In this document: positions 33,683 to 43,937 of the stretch, one piece after another | Position numbering within the stretch: position 1 is the stretch's first letter | Layout of the letters: every line of letters starts with the position of its first letter | Assembly (NCBI RefSeq): GCF_010868145.1 | Contig: NZ_JAAGUY010000002.1 | Location: forward strand, 452,245 to 516,244 | Length of the DNA stretch: 64,000 bases | Source: Nocardia cyriacigeorgica | GTDB taxonomy: Bacteria; Actinomycetota; Actinomycetes; Mycobacteriales; Mycobacteriaceae | Direction of reading: 5' to 3' | Made by a program: the position numbers and the translations under genes | Notes under the pieces: model-generated | The model's input: the letters and a program-made list of their open reading frames with translations, nothing else | Told to the model about the DNA's origin: nothing | The model's database searches: none

Positions 33683-33916
33683 CGAGGGGTACATATAAGG
33701 AACCCGATTCCGTACGGTTCGTCATATCGCGTTAACCTCTAGACAGGAACCTGGGCGTCCGCTTCGCCCTGTGCGTCGGCCGGCCGGTCGGCGCGATCGA
33801 CGGGCCGCAGCGGGTGCCATCCAGCCAATGGTGGCGCTCGGTGGTTCGGGGCTGGTCATGCGCCGATGGGGCCAGGACCGAAACACCGCAGAACCGCCCA
33901 TCTCAGGAGAGTTTTC

Positions 33917-35749
33917 ATGACCTCAGCGACCATTCCTGGTCTTCGTGGATCCGACGGCAAAGCGCCGACCGAACACAGCGAACTGCTCGCCTGGGTACAG
34001 GAAGTCGCCGAACTGACTCAGCCTGATCGGGTGGTGTGGGCCGACGGTTCCGACGCCGAATGGGACCGTCTGACGAACCAGCTGGTCGAGGCGGGCACGT
34101 TCAAGCGACTGGACGAGAAGAAGAAGCCCAACTCCTTCCTCGCCCTGTCCGATCCCTCCGACGTCGCGCGCGTCGAATCGCGCACCTACATCTGTTCCGA
34201 GTCCGAGGCCGATGCGGGCCCGACCAACAACTGGGTCGACCCCACCGAGATGCGTGCCACCATGACCGAGCTGTACCGCGGCTCGATGAAGGGCCGCACC
34301 ATGTACGTGGTGCCGTTCTGCATGGGCCCGCTCGGTGCCGAGGACCCCAAGCTCGGTGTCGAGATCACCGACTCGGAGTACGTCGTGGTCTCCATGCGCG
34401 TGATGACCAGGATGGGCGCCGCCGCGCTGGAGAAGCTCGGCACCGATCGCCCGTTCGTGAAGGCACTGCACAGCGTCGGCGCACCGCTGGCCGAGGGCCA
34501 GGCCGATGTCCCGTGGCCGTGCAACGACACCAAGTACATCACCCATTTCCCCGAGGACCGGGAGATCTGGTCCTACGGCTCCGGTTACGGCGGCAACGCG
34601 CTGCTCGGCAAGAAGTGCTACTCGCTGCGGATCGCCTCGGCGATGGCGCACGACGAGGGCTGGCTGGCCGAGCACATGCTGATCCTCAAGCTGATCTCCC
34701 CGGAGAACAAGGCCTACTACGTCGCCGCCGCCTTCCCCAGCGCCTGCGGTAAGACCAACCTCGCGATGCTTCAGCCGACCATCCCCGGCTGGCGTGCGGA
34801 GACCCTCGGCGACGACATCGCCTGGATGCGTTTCGGCAAGGACGGCCGCCTCTACGCGGTGAACCCGGAGTTCGGTTTCTTCGGCGTCGCGCCCGGCACC
34901 AACCACAGCTCCAATCCCAACGCCATGGCCACCATGGACGCGGGCAACACGGTCTACACCAACGTCGCGCTGACCGACGACAACGACGTCTGGTGGGAAG
35001 GCCTCGAGGGCGAGCCCGATCACCTGATCGACTGGAAGGGCAACGACTGGAACCTGCGGGAGACCGAAACCCTCGCCGCCCACCCGAATTCGCGCTACTG
35101 CACCCCGATGTCGCAGTGCCCGACGCTGGCGCCGGAGTGGGATGACCCGCAGGGTGTGCCGATCTCGGCGATCTTGTTCGGCGGCCGCCGCAAGACCACC
35201 ATTCCGCTCGTGACCGAGTCCTTCGATTGGCAGCACGGCGTTTTCATGGGCGCCACCATGTCCTCGGAACAGACCGCTGCCGCCGAGGGCAAGGTCGGCA
35301 CCGTTCGCCGCGACCCTATGGCGATGCTGCCGTTCATGGGCTACCACGTCGGTGACTACATGAACCACTGGGTCTCGCTCGGCAAGAGTGCGGATGCGAC
35401 CAAGCTGCCGAAGATCTTCTACGTCAACTGGTTCCGCCGCGGCGAAGACGGCCGGTTCCTGTGGCCCGGGTTCGGCGAGAACTCTCGTGTGCTGGAGTGG
35501 ATCGTCGGCCGCATCGACGGTAAGGCCGAGGGCGAGGCCACCGCGATCGGTACTGTGCCGCAGGCGGCCAACCTCGACCTGGCGGGTCTGGACGTCGATC
35601 CGGCCGATGTCGACGAGGCACTCGCGGTGAACGTCGAGGAATGGCGCAAGGAAATCCCGATGATCGAAGAGTGGTTCGAATTCGTCGGCGACAAGCTGCC
35701 CTCCGGTGTGCGCGACGAGTTCGAGGCCCTGAAGCAGCGCTTGGGGTGA
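33917..35749 (+). CDS. pckG: GTP-dependent phosphoenolpyruvate carboxykinase
   Basis: A 610-residue gluconeogenic enzyme that converts oxaloacetate and GTP to phosphoenolpyruvate, carbon dioxide and GDP. Signature [15 protein letters not shown] (P-loop with active Cys) and [20 protein letters not shown] are intact, with [25 protein letters not shown] and the IPLVTESF region further on. Length is typical. A TCAGGAGA site precedes the ATG. The 234-base gap upstream probably holds its promoter; a strong hairpin terminator follows at 35768-35800. Confidence 0.97.
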   Translation: MTSATIPGLRGSDGKAPTEHSELLAWVQEVAELTQPDRVVWADGSDAEWDRLTNQLVEAGTFKRLDEKKKPNSFLALSDPSDVARVESRTYICSESEADAGPTNNWVDPTEMRATMTELYRGSMKGRTMYVVPFCMGPLGAEDPKLGVEITDSEYVVVSMRVMTRMGAAALEKLGTDRPFVKALHSVGAPLAEGQADVPWPCNDTKYITHFPEDREIWSYGSGYGGNALLGKKCYSLRIASAMAHDEGWLAEHMLILKLISPENKAYYVAAAFPSACGKTNLAMLQPTIPGWRAETLGDDIAWMRFGKDGRLYAVNPEFGFFGVAPGTNHSSNPNAMATMDAGNTVYTNVALTDDNDVWWEGLEGEPDHLIDWKGNDWNLRETETLAAHPNSRYCTPMSQCPTLAPEWDDPQGVPISAILFGGRRKTTIPLVTESFDWQHGVFMGATMSSEQTAAAEGKVGTVRRDPMAMLPFMGYHVGDYMNHWVSLGKSADATKLPKIFYVNWFRRGEDGRFLWPGFGENSRVLEWIVGRIDGKAEGEATAIGTVPQAANLDLAGLDVDPADVDEALAVNVEEWRKEIPMIEEWFEFVGDKLPSGVRDEFEALKQRLG

Positions 35750-35767
35750 GGTAACCCGATATCTCGA

Positions 35768-35800
35768 ACACCGCCCGCACCCCACCGGTGCGGGCGGTGT
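35768..35800 (+). terminator. Intrinsic terminator after pckG
   Basis: Arms 35768-35781 and 35787-35800 pair perfectly over 14 bases, loop CCACC. A weak T-rich stretch (CGATTTCTGT) follows. It lies 18 bases after the pckG stop. Confidence 0.8.
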
Positions 35801-36028
35801 CGATTTCTGTGGTCGGCCTGCGGGTTTGGTGCGACGCGATGCGGGTACCTGTTCGTTATGCCGAGTTGAGCCTGTTGTGTGGCTTATGCTTTGCGTGTTC
35901 TCCGGCTCACGACAGCACAGTTCGATTGCCGCAAGTCAACTGATCGACTGAACTGCTTCCTCGATCTGCTCGTGGGCGTGTGAGAATCGCCGCCGACGAT
36001 GCGATCGCCGCGCGAGAGGGTGTGGAGC

Positions 36029-36226
36029 ATGGCCGATGGGTATACAAGGGCTCAGGTAGCCGAGCGACCGATAGGGGCGGTGCCGCACGCGAGCACGCCG
36101 TTGCGCCGGGCAGCCCGGCGTCTGCAATCGGTTCTGCCGCCGGGCTGGTACGTCGAAGTCGTCGACACGCCCGCGTCAGGTGATGACGCGCAGTCGGTCC
36201 TGCGTGTGGTGTTGCCTCCGGAGTGA
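36029..36226 (+). CDS. Small hypothetical protein
   Basis: A 65-residue frame starting at an ATG with GGAG-type bases a short way upstream (GTGTGGAGC). The N-terminal half is basic (LRRAARRLQSVLPPG) and the end reads LRVVLPPE. No family was recognised and codon use in its first third is less GC-biased than its neighbours. It lies between pckG's terminator and the aldehyde dehydrogenase. It may be a real short gene of unknown role. Confidence 0.4.
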   Translation: MADGYTRAQVAERPIGAVPHASTPLRRAARRLQSVLPPGWYVEVVDTPASGDDAQSVLRVVLPPE

Positions 36227-36267
36227 GGTGGTAGGCACCCCGGAGGCTGTCGAAACCGCTCTGGGGT

Positions 36268-37713
36268 CTAGCCGGTCCAACCGAGCGGCATCAGCACCGA
36301 TTTCTGCTCACAGTAGGCGTCGACGCCCTCGGGGCCGTTCTCGCGGCCGATTCCGGAGTTCTTGTAGCCGCCGAACGGTGAGCCGGGATCGAACGCGTAC
36401 CAGTTGATCGCGTACGTGCCGGTGCGCACGCGCGCCGCGATCTCGGCGCCGTGTTCGACATCGCTGGTCCAGACCGAGCCGGCCAGGCCGTAATCGGAGG
36501 CGTTGGCGATGGCGACCGCGTCGTCCTCGGTGTCGTACGGAATCACCGAAAGTACCGGTCCGAAAATCTCTTCCTTGGCGATCGTCGACGAATTGTCGAC
36601 ATCGGCGAAGATGGTCGGTTCGATGAACCAGCCCTTGTCCAGACCCTCCGGCCTGCCGCCGCCGAGCACCAGCCGAGCACCCTCGGCCTTGCCCTTGGCG
36701 ATGTAGCCTTCGACCCGTTCACGCTGACGCTGTGAGATCAGCGGGCCGAGCTGGGTGGCCGGATCGGTCGGATCGCCGACGGTCATGGTGCGCACGTGGG
36801 CAGCCAGAGCCTCGACGATTTCCTCATAGTGGCTGCGCGGCGCCAGGATTCGAGTCTGCGCGACACAACCCTGGCCGCTGTTCATCAACCCGGAGAAAGC
36901 CAGCGTCGGGATACTCGCGGCAATATCCATATCCGGCAGCAGGATTGCCGCGGACTTACCGCCGAGTTCCAGCGAGACCGTCTTGAGCTGCTCGGTCGCG
37001 ATGGCGCCGATCCGGCGGCCGACCGCGGTGCTACCGGTGAAGGTCAGCTTGTCGACGCCCGGATGCGACACCAGGTACTCGGAGGCCTCGGCCTCGGCGG
37101 GCAGCACCGACAGCACGCCTTCGGGCAGGCCGGCCTCGGCGAAGATCTCGGCGACCTTGTTGGTGGTCAGCGGCGTCAGCGGCGAGGGCTTGAGCACCAC
37201 CGTGCAACCGGCGAGCAGCGCAGGCGCCAACTTGTTGACGGCCAGGAACAACGGCACGTTCCATGCGGTGATCGCGGCGACCACGCCGCGCGGCTCACGT
37301 GACACCCGGGTGGTGCCGAAAATGCCGGTGCGGGTCTCGTTCCAGGGGAACGATTTCGCCAGGCTCGCGTGGTAGTCGAGGGCCGCGACGGCCGGGATCT
37401 GGTTCAGGGTGGTCGCCGCCATCAGCGGTGCGCCCATCTCGGCGGTGAGCGTTGCGGCCAGGTCGGCGCCGCGTTCCTCGATCAGGCGCGCGGCGCGGGT
37501 GAGCACCTGGGCGCGTTCTTCCGGCGGCGTCGACGGCCACGGGCCGGAGTCGAAAGCCGCGCGAGCTGCGGTGACCGCGGCGTCGACATCGGCGCGATCG
37601 ACGGCGGGGACGCTGCCGACCGGCTCCTCGGTGGCCGGGGAGAAGACCTGGATGCGCTCGGTGGTGGCGGGCGCGGTCCAGCGGCCGCCGATGAAAAGGC
37701 TGTCGTAATCCAT
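36268..37713 (-). CDS. Aldehyde dehydrogenase
   Basis: A 481-residue NAD(P)-dependent aldehyde dehydrogenase. The Asn that supports the oxyanion is in AITAWNVPLF, the general base Glu in TVSLELGGKS, the nucleophile Cys in MNSGQGCVAQTR, and KEEIFGPVLSV and PFGGYKNSGIGRE complete the site. Size, orientation and the next gene to the right match Rv0223c. Substrate is unknown. An inverted repeat upstream suggests a TetR-type regulator, but none is adjacent. Confidence 0.93.
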   Translation of the reverse strand: MDYDSLFIGGRWTAPATTERIQVFSPATEEPVGSVPAVDRADVDAAVTAARAAFDSGPWPSTPPEERAQVLTRAARLIEERGADLAATLTAEMGAPLMAATTLNQIPAVAALDYHASLAKSFPWNETRTGIFGTTRVSREPRGVVAAITAWNVPLFLAVNKLAPALLAGCTVVLKPSPLTPLTTNKVAEIFAEAGLPEGVLSVLPAEAEASEYLVSHPGVDKLTFTGSTAVGRRIGAIATEQLKTVSLELGGKSAAILLPDMDIAASIPTLAFSGLMNSGQGCVAQTRILAPRSHYEEIVEALAAHVRTMTVGDPTDPATQLGPLISQRQRERVEGYIAKGKAEGARLVLGGGRPEGLDKGWFIEPTIFADVDNSSTIAKEEIFGPVLSVIPYDTEDDAVAIANASDYGLAGSVWTSDVEHGAEIAARVRTGTYAINWYAFDPGSPFGGYKNSGIGRENGPEGVDAYCEQKSVLMPLGWTG

Positions 37714-37721
37714 GAGAACAC

Positions 37722-37752
37722 GTTACAGTTTTGTCGTCCGATTGTCTGTAAC
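37722..37752. promoter_or_regulatory. Inverted repeat upstream of aldehyde dehydrogenase
   Basis: GTTACAG (37722-37728) and CTGTAAC (37746-37752), spacer 17. It begins 9 bases before the aldehyde dehydrogenase ATG (37713) and would overlap its promoter. The binding protein is not identified. Confidence 0.45.
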
Positions 37753-37923
37753 AGGTTTCAGTTTGGTTGGCGCGCACCCCCATGAGCTGCGTGAATTCCG
37801 ACCTGTCGGTTCGCTTTTCGTCAGAACGCACTATTGCGTTCTGTTGCTGGACAAGGGATGCTGTAGCTACTGATCAGCTCGCTCGATCCATCGAACCGAT
37901 ACCGCAATTGGGGAGTCCGATTC

Positions 37924-38217
37924 ATGGCGGTGCAAGTGATCGGCCGGTCGTTGATGACAAGCGACCAGACCGAGCATCAAGCTAAGAGCGTTGGCAGCGG
38001 CGGTTGGGTAGTTTCCTTTCTACCCGGCCGCACTTTGACCATTGAGCAAGCAACTGCCGCAATGCAGGCCGCCGAGGCCGTCGCGGTGGTCGGTACGCTT
38101 GCCGATCTGGTCGGGCTGACCACGCTGGAGACGGTCGGGCTTGCAATGCGGGAGTCGCCGTGGCAGGAGGCCAGGCACGTCACCCGTGGCTGGCGTCAGG
38201 CGCTCTGGGTTCGCTGA
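37924..38217 (+). CDS. Small hypothetical protein of mycolata type
   Basis: A 97-residue protein, start ATG preceded by GGGGAG. It has GGWVVSFLPGRTLTIEQATA at residues 26-45, a motif I recall in small uncharacterised proteins of mycobacteria and nocardiae, then a helical stretch with a Leu/Ala-rich patch. It has no signal peptide and no recognised catalytic residue. It converges on the methyltransferase gene. Function unknown. Confidence 0.65.
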   Translation: MAVQVIGRSLMTSDQTEHQAKSVGSGGWVVSFLPGRTLTIEQATAAMQAAEAVAVVGTLADLVGLTTLETVGLAMRESPWQEARHVTRGWRQALWVR

Positions 38218-38252
38218 AAGCGAGCGCCGATTCTGCGCCCGTGTGGGACAGT

Positions 38253-39056
38253 TCAGTCCGGTTTGATCGCGACAACCACCAGGTTGCTGACGAGTAGCTC
38301 ACGTAGCCAAGGGATGTGCACCAGCCGCCACGCCCAGCGCGGGTGGTAGCGCGGGAACACCGCGAACACTTCCGCAGGCGTCCGCTGTGCCCAGCGCAGA
38401 CCATCGGCGGCGCGCACCGCGAACAACGAACGGCCGAACCTGTTCTTGGGCTCGCGGCCATGCTTGCGCCGATACCGGCGGGCCGCGTACTCACCACCCA
38501 GGTAATGCCACGGGCCGGTCTCATGCCCACCGAACGGGCCGTGCCACACCGTGTAGGAAAGCACGATCACCCCGCCCGGCCTCGTCACGCGCACCATCTC
38601 GTCGGCCATCAGCCACGGATCGGGCACATGCTCGGCGACATTCGACGAAAAACAGATGTCGACCGCGCCATCCCGGAACGGCAGCGCCATCCCGGAGCCG
38701 CGCACCGCGCCCGGCACCGTCAAGCCGGCCGCATGCAGCTCCGACGGATCCGGCTCCACCGGGATGTACCTCGCGCCGGTTCTGGCGAACTCGTCGGCGA
38801 AGTAGCCCGGCCCACCACCCACATCGATGATCGTCGCGCCAGCCAGATCGCGACCGGTCACATCCGCATAGAAGTCGCTGATCATGGCGGCGCTGTCGGT
38901 GGCGATACCGCCGTAGAACACCGCGGGAGCGGTCTGCTCGAACCGGAAACTGCTCAGCAGCCGGAGAGAGCGGCGCAGCGTGGCCCGCTGGGCGAAGCGC
39001 GGACGCCGCACCGAACCACGCGCAGCCGTCGGCGTGGTCGGCCGCCCCGGTAGCAT
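38253..39056 (-). CDS. Class I SAM-dependent methyltransferase (Rv0224c-like)
   Basis: A 267-residue methyltransferase from an ATG at 39056 (a GTG at 39011 gives 252 residues, nearer the mycobacterial length). SAM motif I is IIDVGGGPGYFADEF, motif II has YIPVEPDPSE, and the post-motif region ICFSSNVAEHVPDPW and VTRPGGVIVLSYTVWHGPFGG match Rv0224c almost throughout. It stands divergent from a GT4 gene, the Rv0225 equivalent. This suggests methylation of an envelope glycan or lipid, but the substrate has not been shown. Confidence 0.9.
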   Translation of the reverse strand: MLPGRPTTPTAARGSVRRPRFAQRATLRRSLRLLSSFRFEQTAPAVFYGGIATDSAAMISDFYADVTGRDLAGATIIDVGGGPGYFADEFARTGARYIPVEPDPSELHAAGLTVPGAVRGSGMALPFRDGAVDICFSSNVAEHVPDPWLMADEMVRVTRPGGVIVLSYTVWHGPFGGHETGPWHYLGGEYAARRYRRKHGREPKNRFGRSLFAVRAADGLRWAQRTPAEVFAVFPRYHPRWAWRLVHIPWLRELLVSNLVVVAIKPD

Positions 39057-39261
39057 CCGGACCTGCGGTGACCACCCAGTCGGCGTTCTATCGGCTCCGA
39101 TCACGGCGCCGAGTCTCGCACAAACCGCCCGGCGACCCGGTCGCGGCCGGGTCAGCGGCCGGTCAGGGCCGCGATCGGACCACTGTCCAGTCCCGTCCAC
39201 TAGGGTGTACGTCGATATCCGACGTTCCCGACGGGGACCCGACGACCGGAGAAGCTCGACC

Positions 39262-40425
39262 GTGCGCGAAGTCCTTTTGCTCTGCTGGCGCGACACGGGG
39301 CATCCGCAGGGTGGGGGCAGCGAACGCTACCTCGAGCAGGTCGGCGCCCACCTGGCGGCCCGCGGGGTCACAGTCACCCTGCGCACCGCCCGCTACCCCG
39401 GTGCCGCCAAGCGGGAGACCGTCGACGGTATGCACATCAGCCGGGCCGGCGGCCGCTACTCGGTCTATCCGCGTGCACTCGCGGCCATCGCGTTCGGTCG
39501 GCTCGGGATCGGGCCGCTGCGCGGTCTACGACCCGATGCGGTGATCGATACCCAGAACGGCATCCCCTTCTTCGCCAGGGCCGCCAGTCGAGCGCCGTCG
39601 GTGGTGCTCGTGCACCACGGGCATCGCGAACAGTGGCCCGTCGCGGGCCGGCTGGTGGGCCGTATCGGCTGGTGGATCGAATCGCGGCTGTCGCCACGCG
39701 TGCATCGCGACAACCAATACCTCACCGTTTCACTGCCGTCCGCCGAGGAATTGACGACGCTCGGCGTCGACGGTTCTCGCATTGCGGTGGTACGCAACGG
39801 AGCTGAACCTGTTCCAGTCGACGCCCCAACGGGAGCGAACGAAACCCGTACCAACGAACCACGGGTGGTGGTGCTGTCACGCCTGGTGCCGCACAAGCAG
39901 ATCGAGGACGCGCTGTCGGCCGTCGCGCAGCTGCGCGGCCGGATCCCCGGTGTGCAGCTCGATGTCATCGGTGACGGCTGGTGGGCCGACAACCTGAAAT
40001 CCGTCGCGCGAGAACTGGGTATCGCCGACGCGGTGACCTTCCACGGACACGTCGACGAACGCCGCAAACACGAACTCCTCGCCCGCTCCTGGGTGCACGT
40101 CATGCCCTCACGCAAGGAAGGGTGGGGTCTTGCGGTGATCGAGGCCGCGCAGCACGGTGTGCCGACCGTCGGCTACCGATCCTCGCGCGGGCTCACCGAC
40201 TCCATCGTCGACGGTGTGACGGGCGTGCTCGTCGATGATGTCGATCAGCTGGCCGAATCGGTCGCCGAACTGCTCGATGACGCCCCGACCCGCACCGTCA
40301 TGGGCGAAAAGGCGCGCTCGCGGGCGCGCGAATTCTCCTGGGGGAGGACAGCTGACGGCGTGTACCAGGTGCTCTCGGCGGCGGCGGAGGGACGCAAGGT
40401 TTCCGGTCTGATCCCGCCGGTCTGA
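39262..40425 (+). CDS. GT4-family glycosyltransferase (Rv0225-like)
   Basis: A 387-residue GT-B glycosyltransferase from a GTG at 39262 with GGAGAAG upstream. The N-terminal donor/acceptor loop is HPQGGGSERYLEQVG; the C-terminal domain has VLSRLVPHKQIEDAL, FHGHVDERRKHELL and the GT4 EX7E motif SRKEGWGLAVIEAAQHG. It probably adds a hexose to a glycan or lipid in the cytoplasm. The divergent methyltransferase gene suggests shared control from the 205-base gap. Confidence 0.9.
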   Translation: MREVLLLCWRDTGHPQGGGSERYLEQVGAHLAARGVTVTLRTARYPGAAKRETVDGMHISRAGGRYSVYPRALAAIAFGRLGIGPLRGLRPDAVIDTQNGIPFFARAASRAPSVVLVHHGHREQWPVAGRLVGRIGWWIESRLSPRVHRDNQYLTVSLPSAEELTTLGVDGSRIAVVRNGAEPVPVDAPTGANETRTNEPRVVVLSRLVPHKQIEDALSAVAQLRGRIPGVQLDVIGDGWWADNLKSVARELGIADAVTFHGHVDERRKHELLARSWVHVMPSRKEGWGLAVIEAAQHGVPTVGYRSSRGLTDSIVDGVTGVLVDDVDQLAESVAELLDDAPTRTVMGEKARSRAREFSWGRTADGVYQVLSAAAEGRKVSGLIPPV

Positions 40426-40455
40426 GTGCGAAGCAGACCTCGAGCCGCCGTCGTT

Positions 40456-42429
40456 TCAGCGCCGGGCAGATGACCGAATCGTGAGTAGGGGCGCCAGTAA
40501 CAGTGCTGCCCAGAGCAGATGCGCGCCGATCACCGCTGCGCGGTGCGCGGTTGCGCGCTCGGTGATGACACCGGGAACGCGATAGAGCGCGAGATCCGGT
40601 GTGGTCACCACCGGCTCCAGTTGCGCCAGAGTGTTTTTCGATTCGCCCATCGGACCCGGTGTGCGGTGCTCGACCAGCACCCAGCCGACGCCGAGCGCGG
40701 CGAGCTCACTCGGTGAACCACCCGCCAACAGCACACTTTCCACCTGTCGTGCACGTGCCCCCTCGCCGGAAACCCGCTGTCCACGTACCGGAAGCTCACC
40801 GGTCTGCAGGACATCGTTCGGCAGCATGCGCGGTGCCGGATCGAGCACTGGAGCGTTTCCGCTGTACGGGAACCGGCGGAACATCCCGCCCGGCAGCACC
40901 GCGACATCGCCAGGGCCGTCGACCCGTTCGGCGGCGGCCTGCCACGCCGCCGGGTAACGCACCGCCTGCATCTGTCCACCGACACCCCACGCCAGGTCGA
41001 TGAGGGGGAGGATCAGCGCGGCGATGAAGACGCCCGCGACGGCGATCGCCGGACCGGCCGAGGACGGTCGGTGGTTGCCGGCCTTGGCGAACTCGCTCCG
41101 GTCGTTCCCACTCGCGTCAGGGAAAGGCTGCTGAGCTCCGGCGGCTTCGGTAGGTCCTCCGGCGAAGCGGGCTGCGACGGCCATACATCCTGCGGCGGCA
41201 CACAGGGCGTATGCGGGCATAGCGAGTGCGACGTACTTCTGGGTGTCGCGCAACAACCCCGCGCCGGGCACCTCGACCACCAGCCATTCGAGAACGTCCA
41301 TGCCCAAGGCGGTCGCAGCGAGTGCGGGCAGGATCACGGCCGCAAGCGCCAGCCCGAGAAGCCTGCGTCCGGTGCGCACGCCTGCGGCGTCGGGCATCGG
41401 TGTCGCCCGGTCCTCGTCCGGCCGTGGCACATCGCCGATGTCCGATGCTGGGGACGAATCTACCGCGACGCCGTTCTCGGCGGCGGTAAGGGAAGAGCCG
41501 GCGGGAGTCGATGCCGCGCTTGGGCCGGTTCGGCGAGCTGAATCTCCGGCAACTGTCCGCGCGCCGAGGGCGACCAGCACCAGCAGGATCGCGGTCGCGA
41601 CCAGGGCGAGCAGTGTGGTGCGCGACCAGGGGACGGCCTCGGCGTTCCAGATGCCGCCGAGGCCGGCGAGGCTGCCGAGGGTGGCGAGGCCGGGTTCGGC
41701 GCGGGCGGCAAAGGCAGCGATCCCGGCGGGGTCGGAGGTCTCGGTGCCCGCGCCGGAGACGATGGTGGCGACCAGCCAGGGGGCGGAGGCCGCGACCAGC
41801 AGGGCGAGCGCGCCGGGTAGGTTTCGGCGGCCCGCGACGGTGAGGCCGACAATGCCCGCCAGCAGTGCGCCCGTCGGTGTCAGGCCCGCGGCGGCAAAGC
41901 ATCCGGCCAGGACCGCCCAGTCACGCAGCGCCTGCCTGCCCTTCGCCTTGTCCCGCTGACGCAGCCGGTGCGCTGCCAGCGCCGTCCACGGCAGGGCCGC
42001 GTACCCCGTGAGCAGGCTCCAGTGGCCCTGTAGGAGCCGTTCGGCGACAAAGGGATTCCAGATCGCCACCGTGACGGCTACGAGCTGTGCGGCGACTGGA
42101 ACCCTCAGCAGTTCCCGTGACAGGACCGCCGCACCATATCCCGCGGCCCACAGCGCGACCAGCAGGATCACTTTCACCAGCACGCCCCCGTCGAGCACGG
42201 GGGACAGGGCCGCGAGCAGCGCGTCCTGCGGGACGGCGCGGGGCGCGGCGTCACCCAAGCCAAGGGCGGCGTCGGTGAGGTAGGAGCGTGGCGTGCTCAC
42301 CGCGTCGCGCAGCAGCAGATAGCCGGGGCCGAGCAGTGGCGCCGTGATGACGAGCGTCAGCAGCGCGCTGTAGGTGGCAGGGAGGGCCCCCGCCCACCGG
42401 ACGCTCCGACTCCAACCGCGCGCACTCAC
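40456..42429 (-). CDS. Large multi-pass membrane protein (Rv0226c-like)
   Basis: A 657-residue protein with about eleven to thirteen membrane helices and a C-terminal extracytoplasmic domain (near residues 540-635: PAPRMLPNDVLQTGELPVRG, GVGWVLVEHRTPG). The early loop with GDAAPRAVPQDALLAALSP, and the late DTQKYVALAMPAYAL helix, recall polyprenyl-phosphate-dependent GT-C transferases. GT-C function is a plausible guess, not shown. Start is a GTG at 42429, after which the frame opens with WSRSVRWAGALP. Order matches Rv0226c. Confidence 0.75.
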   Translation of the reverse strand: MSARGWSRSVRWAGALPATYSALLTLVITAPLLGPGYLLLRDAVSTPRSYLTDAALGLGDAAPRAVPQDALLAALSPVLDGGVLVKVILLVALWAAGYGAAVLSRELLRVPVAAQLVAVTVAIWNPFVAERLLQGHWSLLTGYAALPWTALAAHRLRQRDKAKGRQALRDWAVLAGCFAAAGLTPTGALLAGIVGLTVAGRRNLPGALALLVAASAPWLVATIVSGAGTETSDPAGIAAFAARAEPGLATLGSLAGLGGIWNAEAVPWSRTTLLALVATAILLVLVALGARTVAGDSARRTGPSAASTPAGSSLTAAENGVAVDSSPASDIGDVPRPDEDRATPMPDAAGVRTGRRLLGLALAAVILPALAATALGMDVLEWLVVEVPGAGLLRDTQKYVALAMPAYALCAAAGCMAVAARFAGGPTEAAGAQQPFPDASGNDRSEFAKAGNHRPSSAGPAIAVAGVFIAALILPLIDLAWGVGGQMQAVRYPAAWQAAAERVDGPGDVAVLPGGMFRRFPYSGNAPVLDPAPRMLPNDVLQTGELPVRGQRVSGEGARARQVESVLLAGGSPSELAALGVGWVLVEHRTPGPMGESKNTLAQLEPVVTTPDLALYRVPGVITERATAHRAAVIGAHLLWAALLLAPLLTIRSSARR

Positions 42430-42521
42430 GACTGTGCACCCTACGTTCTGGTGGCGCGGGCGGCGACGACATGCGGCGCCATCGGGGGTGGACACGCGCG
42501 ATTCCCGGTCGGGGTGCGACG

Positions 42522-43817
42522 ATGGCGGGCGTGCCTGCTGTTCGTCGCCTTCCCGTAATGGCGGACCTGAGCTTGGTGACGGCGGGCGCGATGACGGCCA
42601 ATGTGGCCGGATACCTGCTCCAATTGCTCGCCGGACGTTGGCTCGGCGTCGCCGGATACAGCGAATTCGCCAGCCTGCTCGCGGTGCAACTGCTGTGTGC
42701 GGTGCCCGCGCTGGCGCTGCAGAACGTGGTCGCCAGAGAACTCGTGCGCGGCGCGAGCGTGGCGGCCCTGCGTGGTCTGCAATGGCGGTGCGCGGTGATC
42801 GTCGCCGCGGTGGCGGTGGCGCTGATTCCGGTCGTGACCATGGTGCTGGAGGTGAGCCCGGTCGCCTGTGCCGCCGCGCTCATGCCTGCGCCCGCACTGG
42901 TGATGCTCGCCGGCGAGCAGGGCGTTCTGCAGGGCAATAGGCGGTTCCGTGGGCTGGCCGTCGTGCTCGGCGCTGCGGGAGTCGCGCGCGTGGTTCCCGC
43001 GATCGTGGTGCTCGCGCTGGGTGCAGGTGCCGCGCCCGCGCTGTGGGCGGCGGCGTTCGGTATCGCCGGGGCGGCCGTGTTCGCGCGATACGTGGCGGGG
43101 GCGTCGACGGAGGCGGTGCGCGCGCCGGAGGCGGCCGAGCCAGAGGTGGAGGCAGCCGTCGGTGGCGCGGCCTCGCTCGATCTGTACGCCCCGATCACCA
43201 GCGCCGGTTTCGCGGGGGTGATCGCGGTGCTGCGGGCCGCGCAGGTGCAGGCGGCGCTGATGGCGTTGTCGTCGGCCGACCTGATCGTGGTGCGGATCGT
43301 CCTGAACGAGGATGACGCCAGCCGCTACGCGCTCGGCACCATGGCCACCAAGATCGCCTTCTGGCTGCCCGCAGCCGTCGGGATGGTGCTGTATCCCCGG
43401 ATGGCCCAGCCCGGACACTCGGCGGGTGCGATCCGTTCGGCGCTGGCGGTATTGTCCGGGATCGGCGTCATCGCAGTGCTCGGCGCGGCCGTCGCCGCCC
43501 CGCTGGCGCCCCTGTTCGCCGGGGAGGACTACGCGCCGATTCAGGGCCTGCTGTGGTTGTTCGCCTTGCACGGCGCGGTTCTCGCGGTGCTCCAGGGCGC
43601 GCTGCTGTCCGCGATCGCCGTCGACCGCACCTCCCTCGCCGCCGTCACCTGGCTCGGCCTGGCGATCGAGCTGGTGCTGATGCTGGCCTTCGCCCGCACC
43701 ATCCCGTCGCTCATCGCCACCGCCGCGAGCGTCGCTGCCGCCACCACCGCGATCGTCGCGGTCGTGGTGCTCTACACCGCCGCTCGCCAACCAGCGCAGG
43801 CTGAATCCGACTCCTGA
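42522..43817 (+). CDS. Oligosaccharide/lipid flippase (MOP superfamily)
   Basis: A 431-residue membrane protein with about twelve to fourteen helices of the polysaccharide biosynthesis/MATE-like flippase type. The opening AGAMTANVAGYLLQLLAGRWLGVAGYSEFAS and the end segment IQGLLWLFALHGAVLAVLQG are typical. It should move a lipid-linked sugar. It has no counterpart between Rv0226c and Rv0227c in my recall of H37Rv, so it may be an insertion or a retained gene. It shares a bidirectional terminator with the DUF3068 gene. Confidence 0.85.
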   Translation: MAGVPAVRRLPVMADLSLVTAGAMTANVAGYLLQLLAGRWLGVAGYSEFASLLAVQLLCAVPALALQNVVARELVRGASVAALRGLQWRCAVIVAAVAVALIPVVTMVLEVSPVACAAALMPAPALVMLAGEQGVLQGNRRFRGLAVVLGAAGVARVVPAIVVLALGAGAAPALWAAAFGIAGAAVFARYVAGASTEAVRAPEAAEPEVEAAVGGAASLDLYAPITSAGFAGVIAVLRAAQVQAALMALSSADLIVVRIVLNEDDASRYALGTMATKIAFWLPAAVGMVLYPRMAQPGHSAGAIRSALAVLSGIGVIAVLGAAVAAPLAPLFAGEDYAPIQGLLWLFALHGAVLAVLQGALLSAIAVDRTSLAAVTWLGLAIELVLMLAFARTIPSLIATAASVAAATTAIVAVVVLYTAARQPAQAESDS

Positions 43818-43873
43818 TCGCGGGTTCGGCCGGCACGGCCGGTCCCGGAGTGCGCCTCGGGCCCCAACGAAAA

Positions 43874-43913
43874 CAACTCGGCTCCCCGGCGTGATTGCCG
43901 GGGAGCCGAGTTG
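43874..43913. terminator. Bidirectional terminator
   Basis: A perfect 17-base stem (43874-43890 with 43897-43913), loop GTGATT. On the minus strand a GTTTTCG tract follows it, so it terminates the DUF3068 gene; it also serves the convergent flippase. Confidence 0.85.
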
Positions 43914-43937
43914 ATTCAGCTACTTACCGCTGAGCGA

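Noticed and set aside
33923..35785. A 620-codon minus-strand frame opposite pckG
   Set aside because: pckG is certain on the plus strand; the antisense frame has no motif.
35801..36028. Possible small RNA or tRNA in the gap after pckG
   Set aside because: No cloverleaf or conserved structure could be formed by eye.
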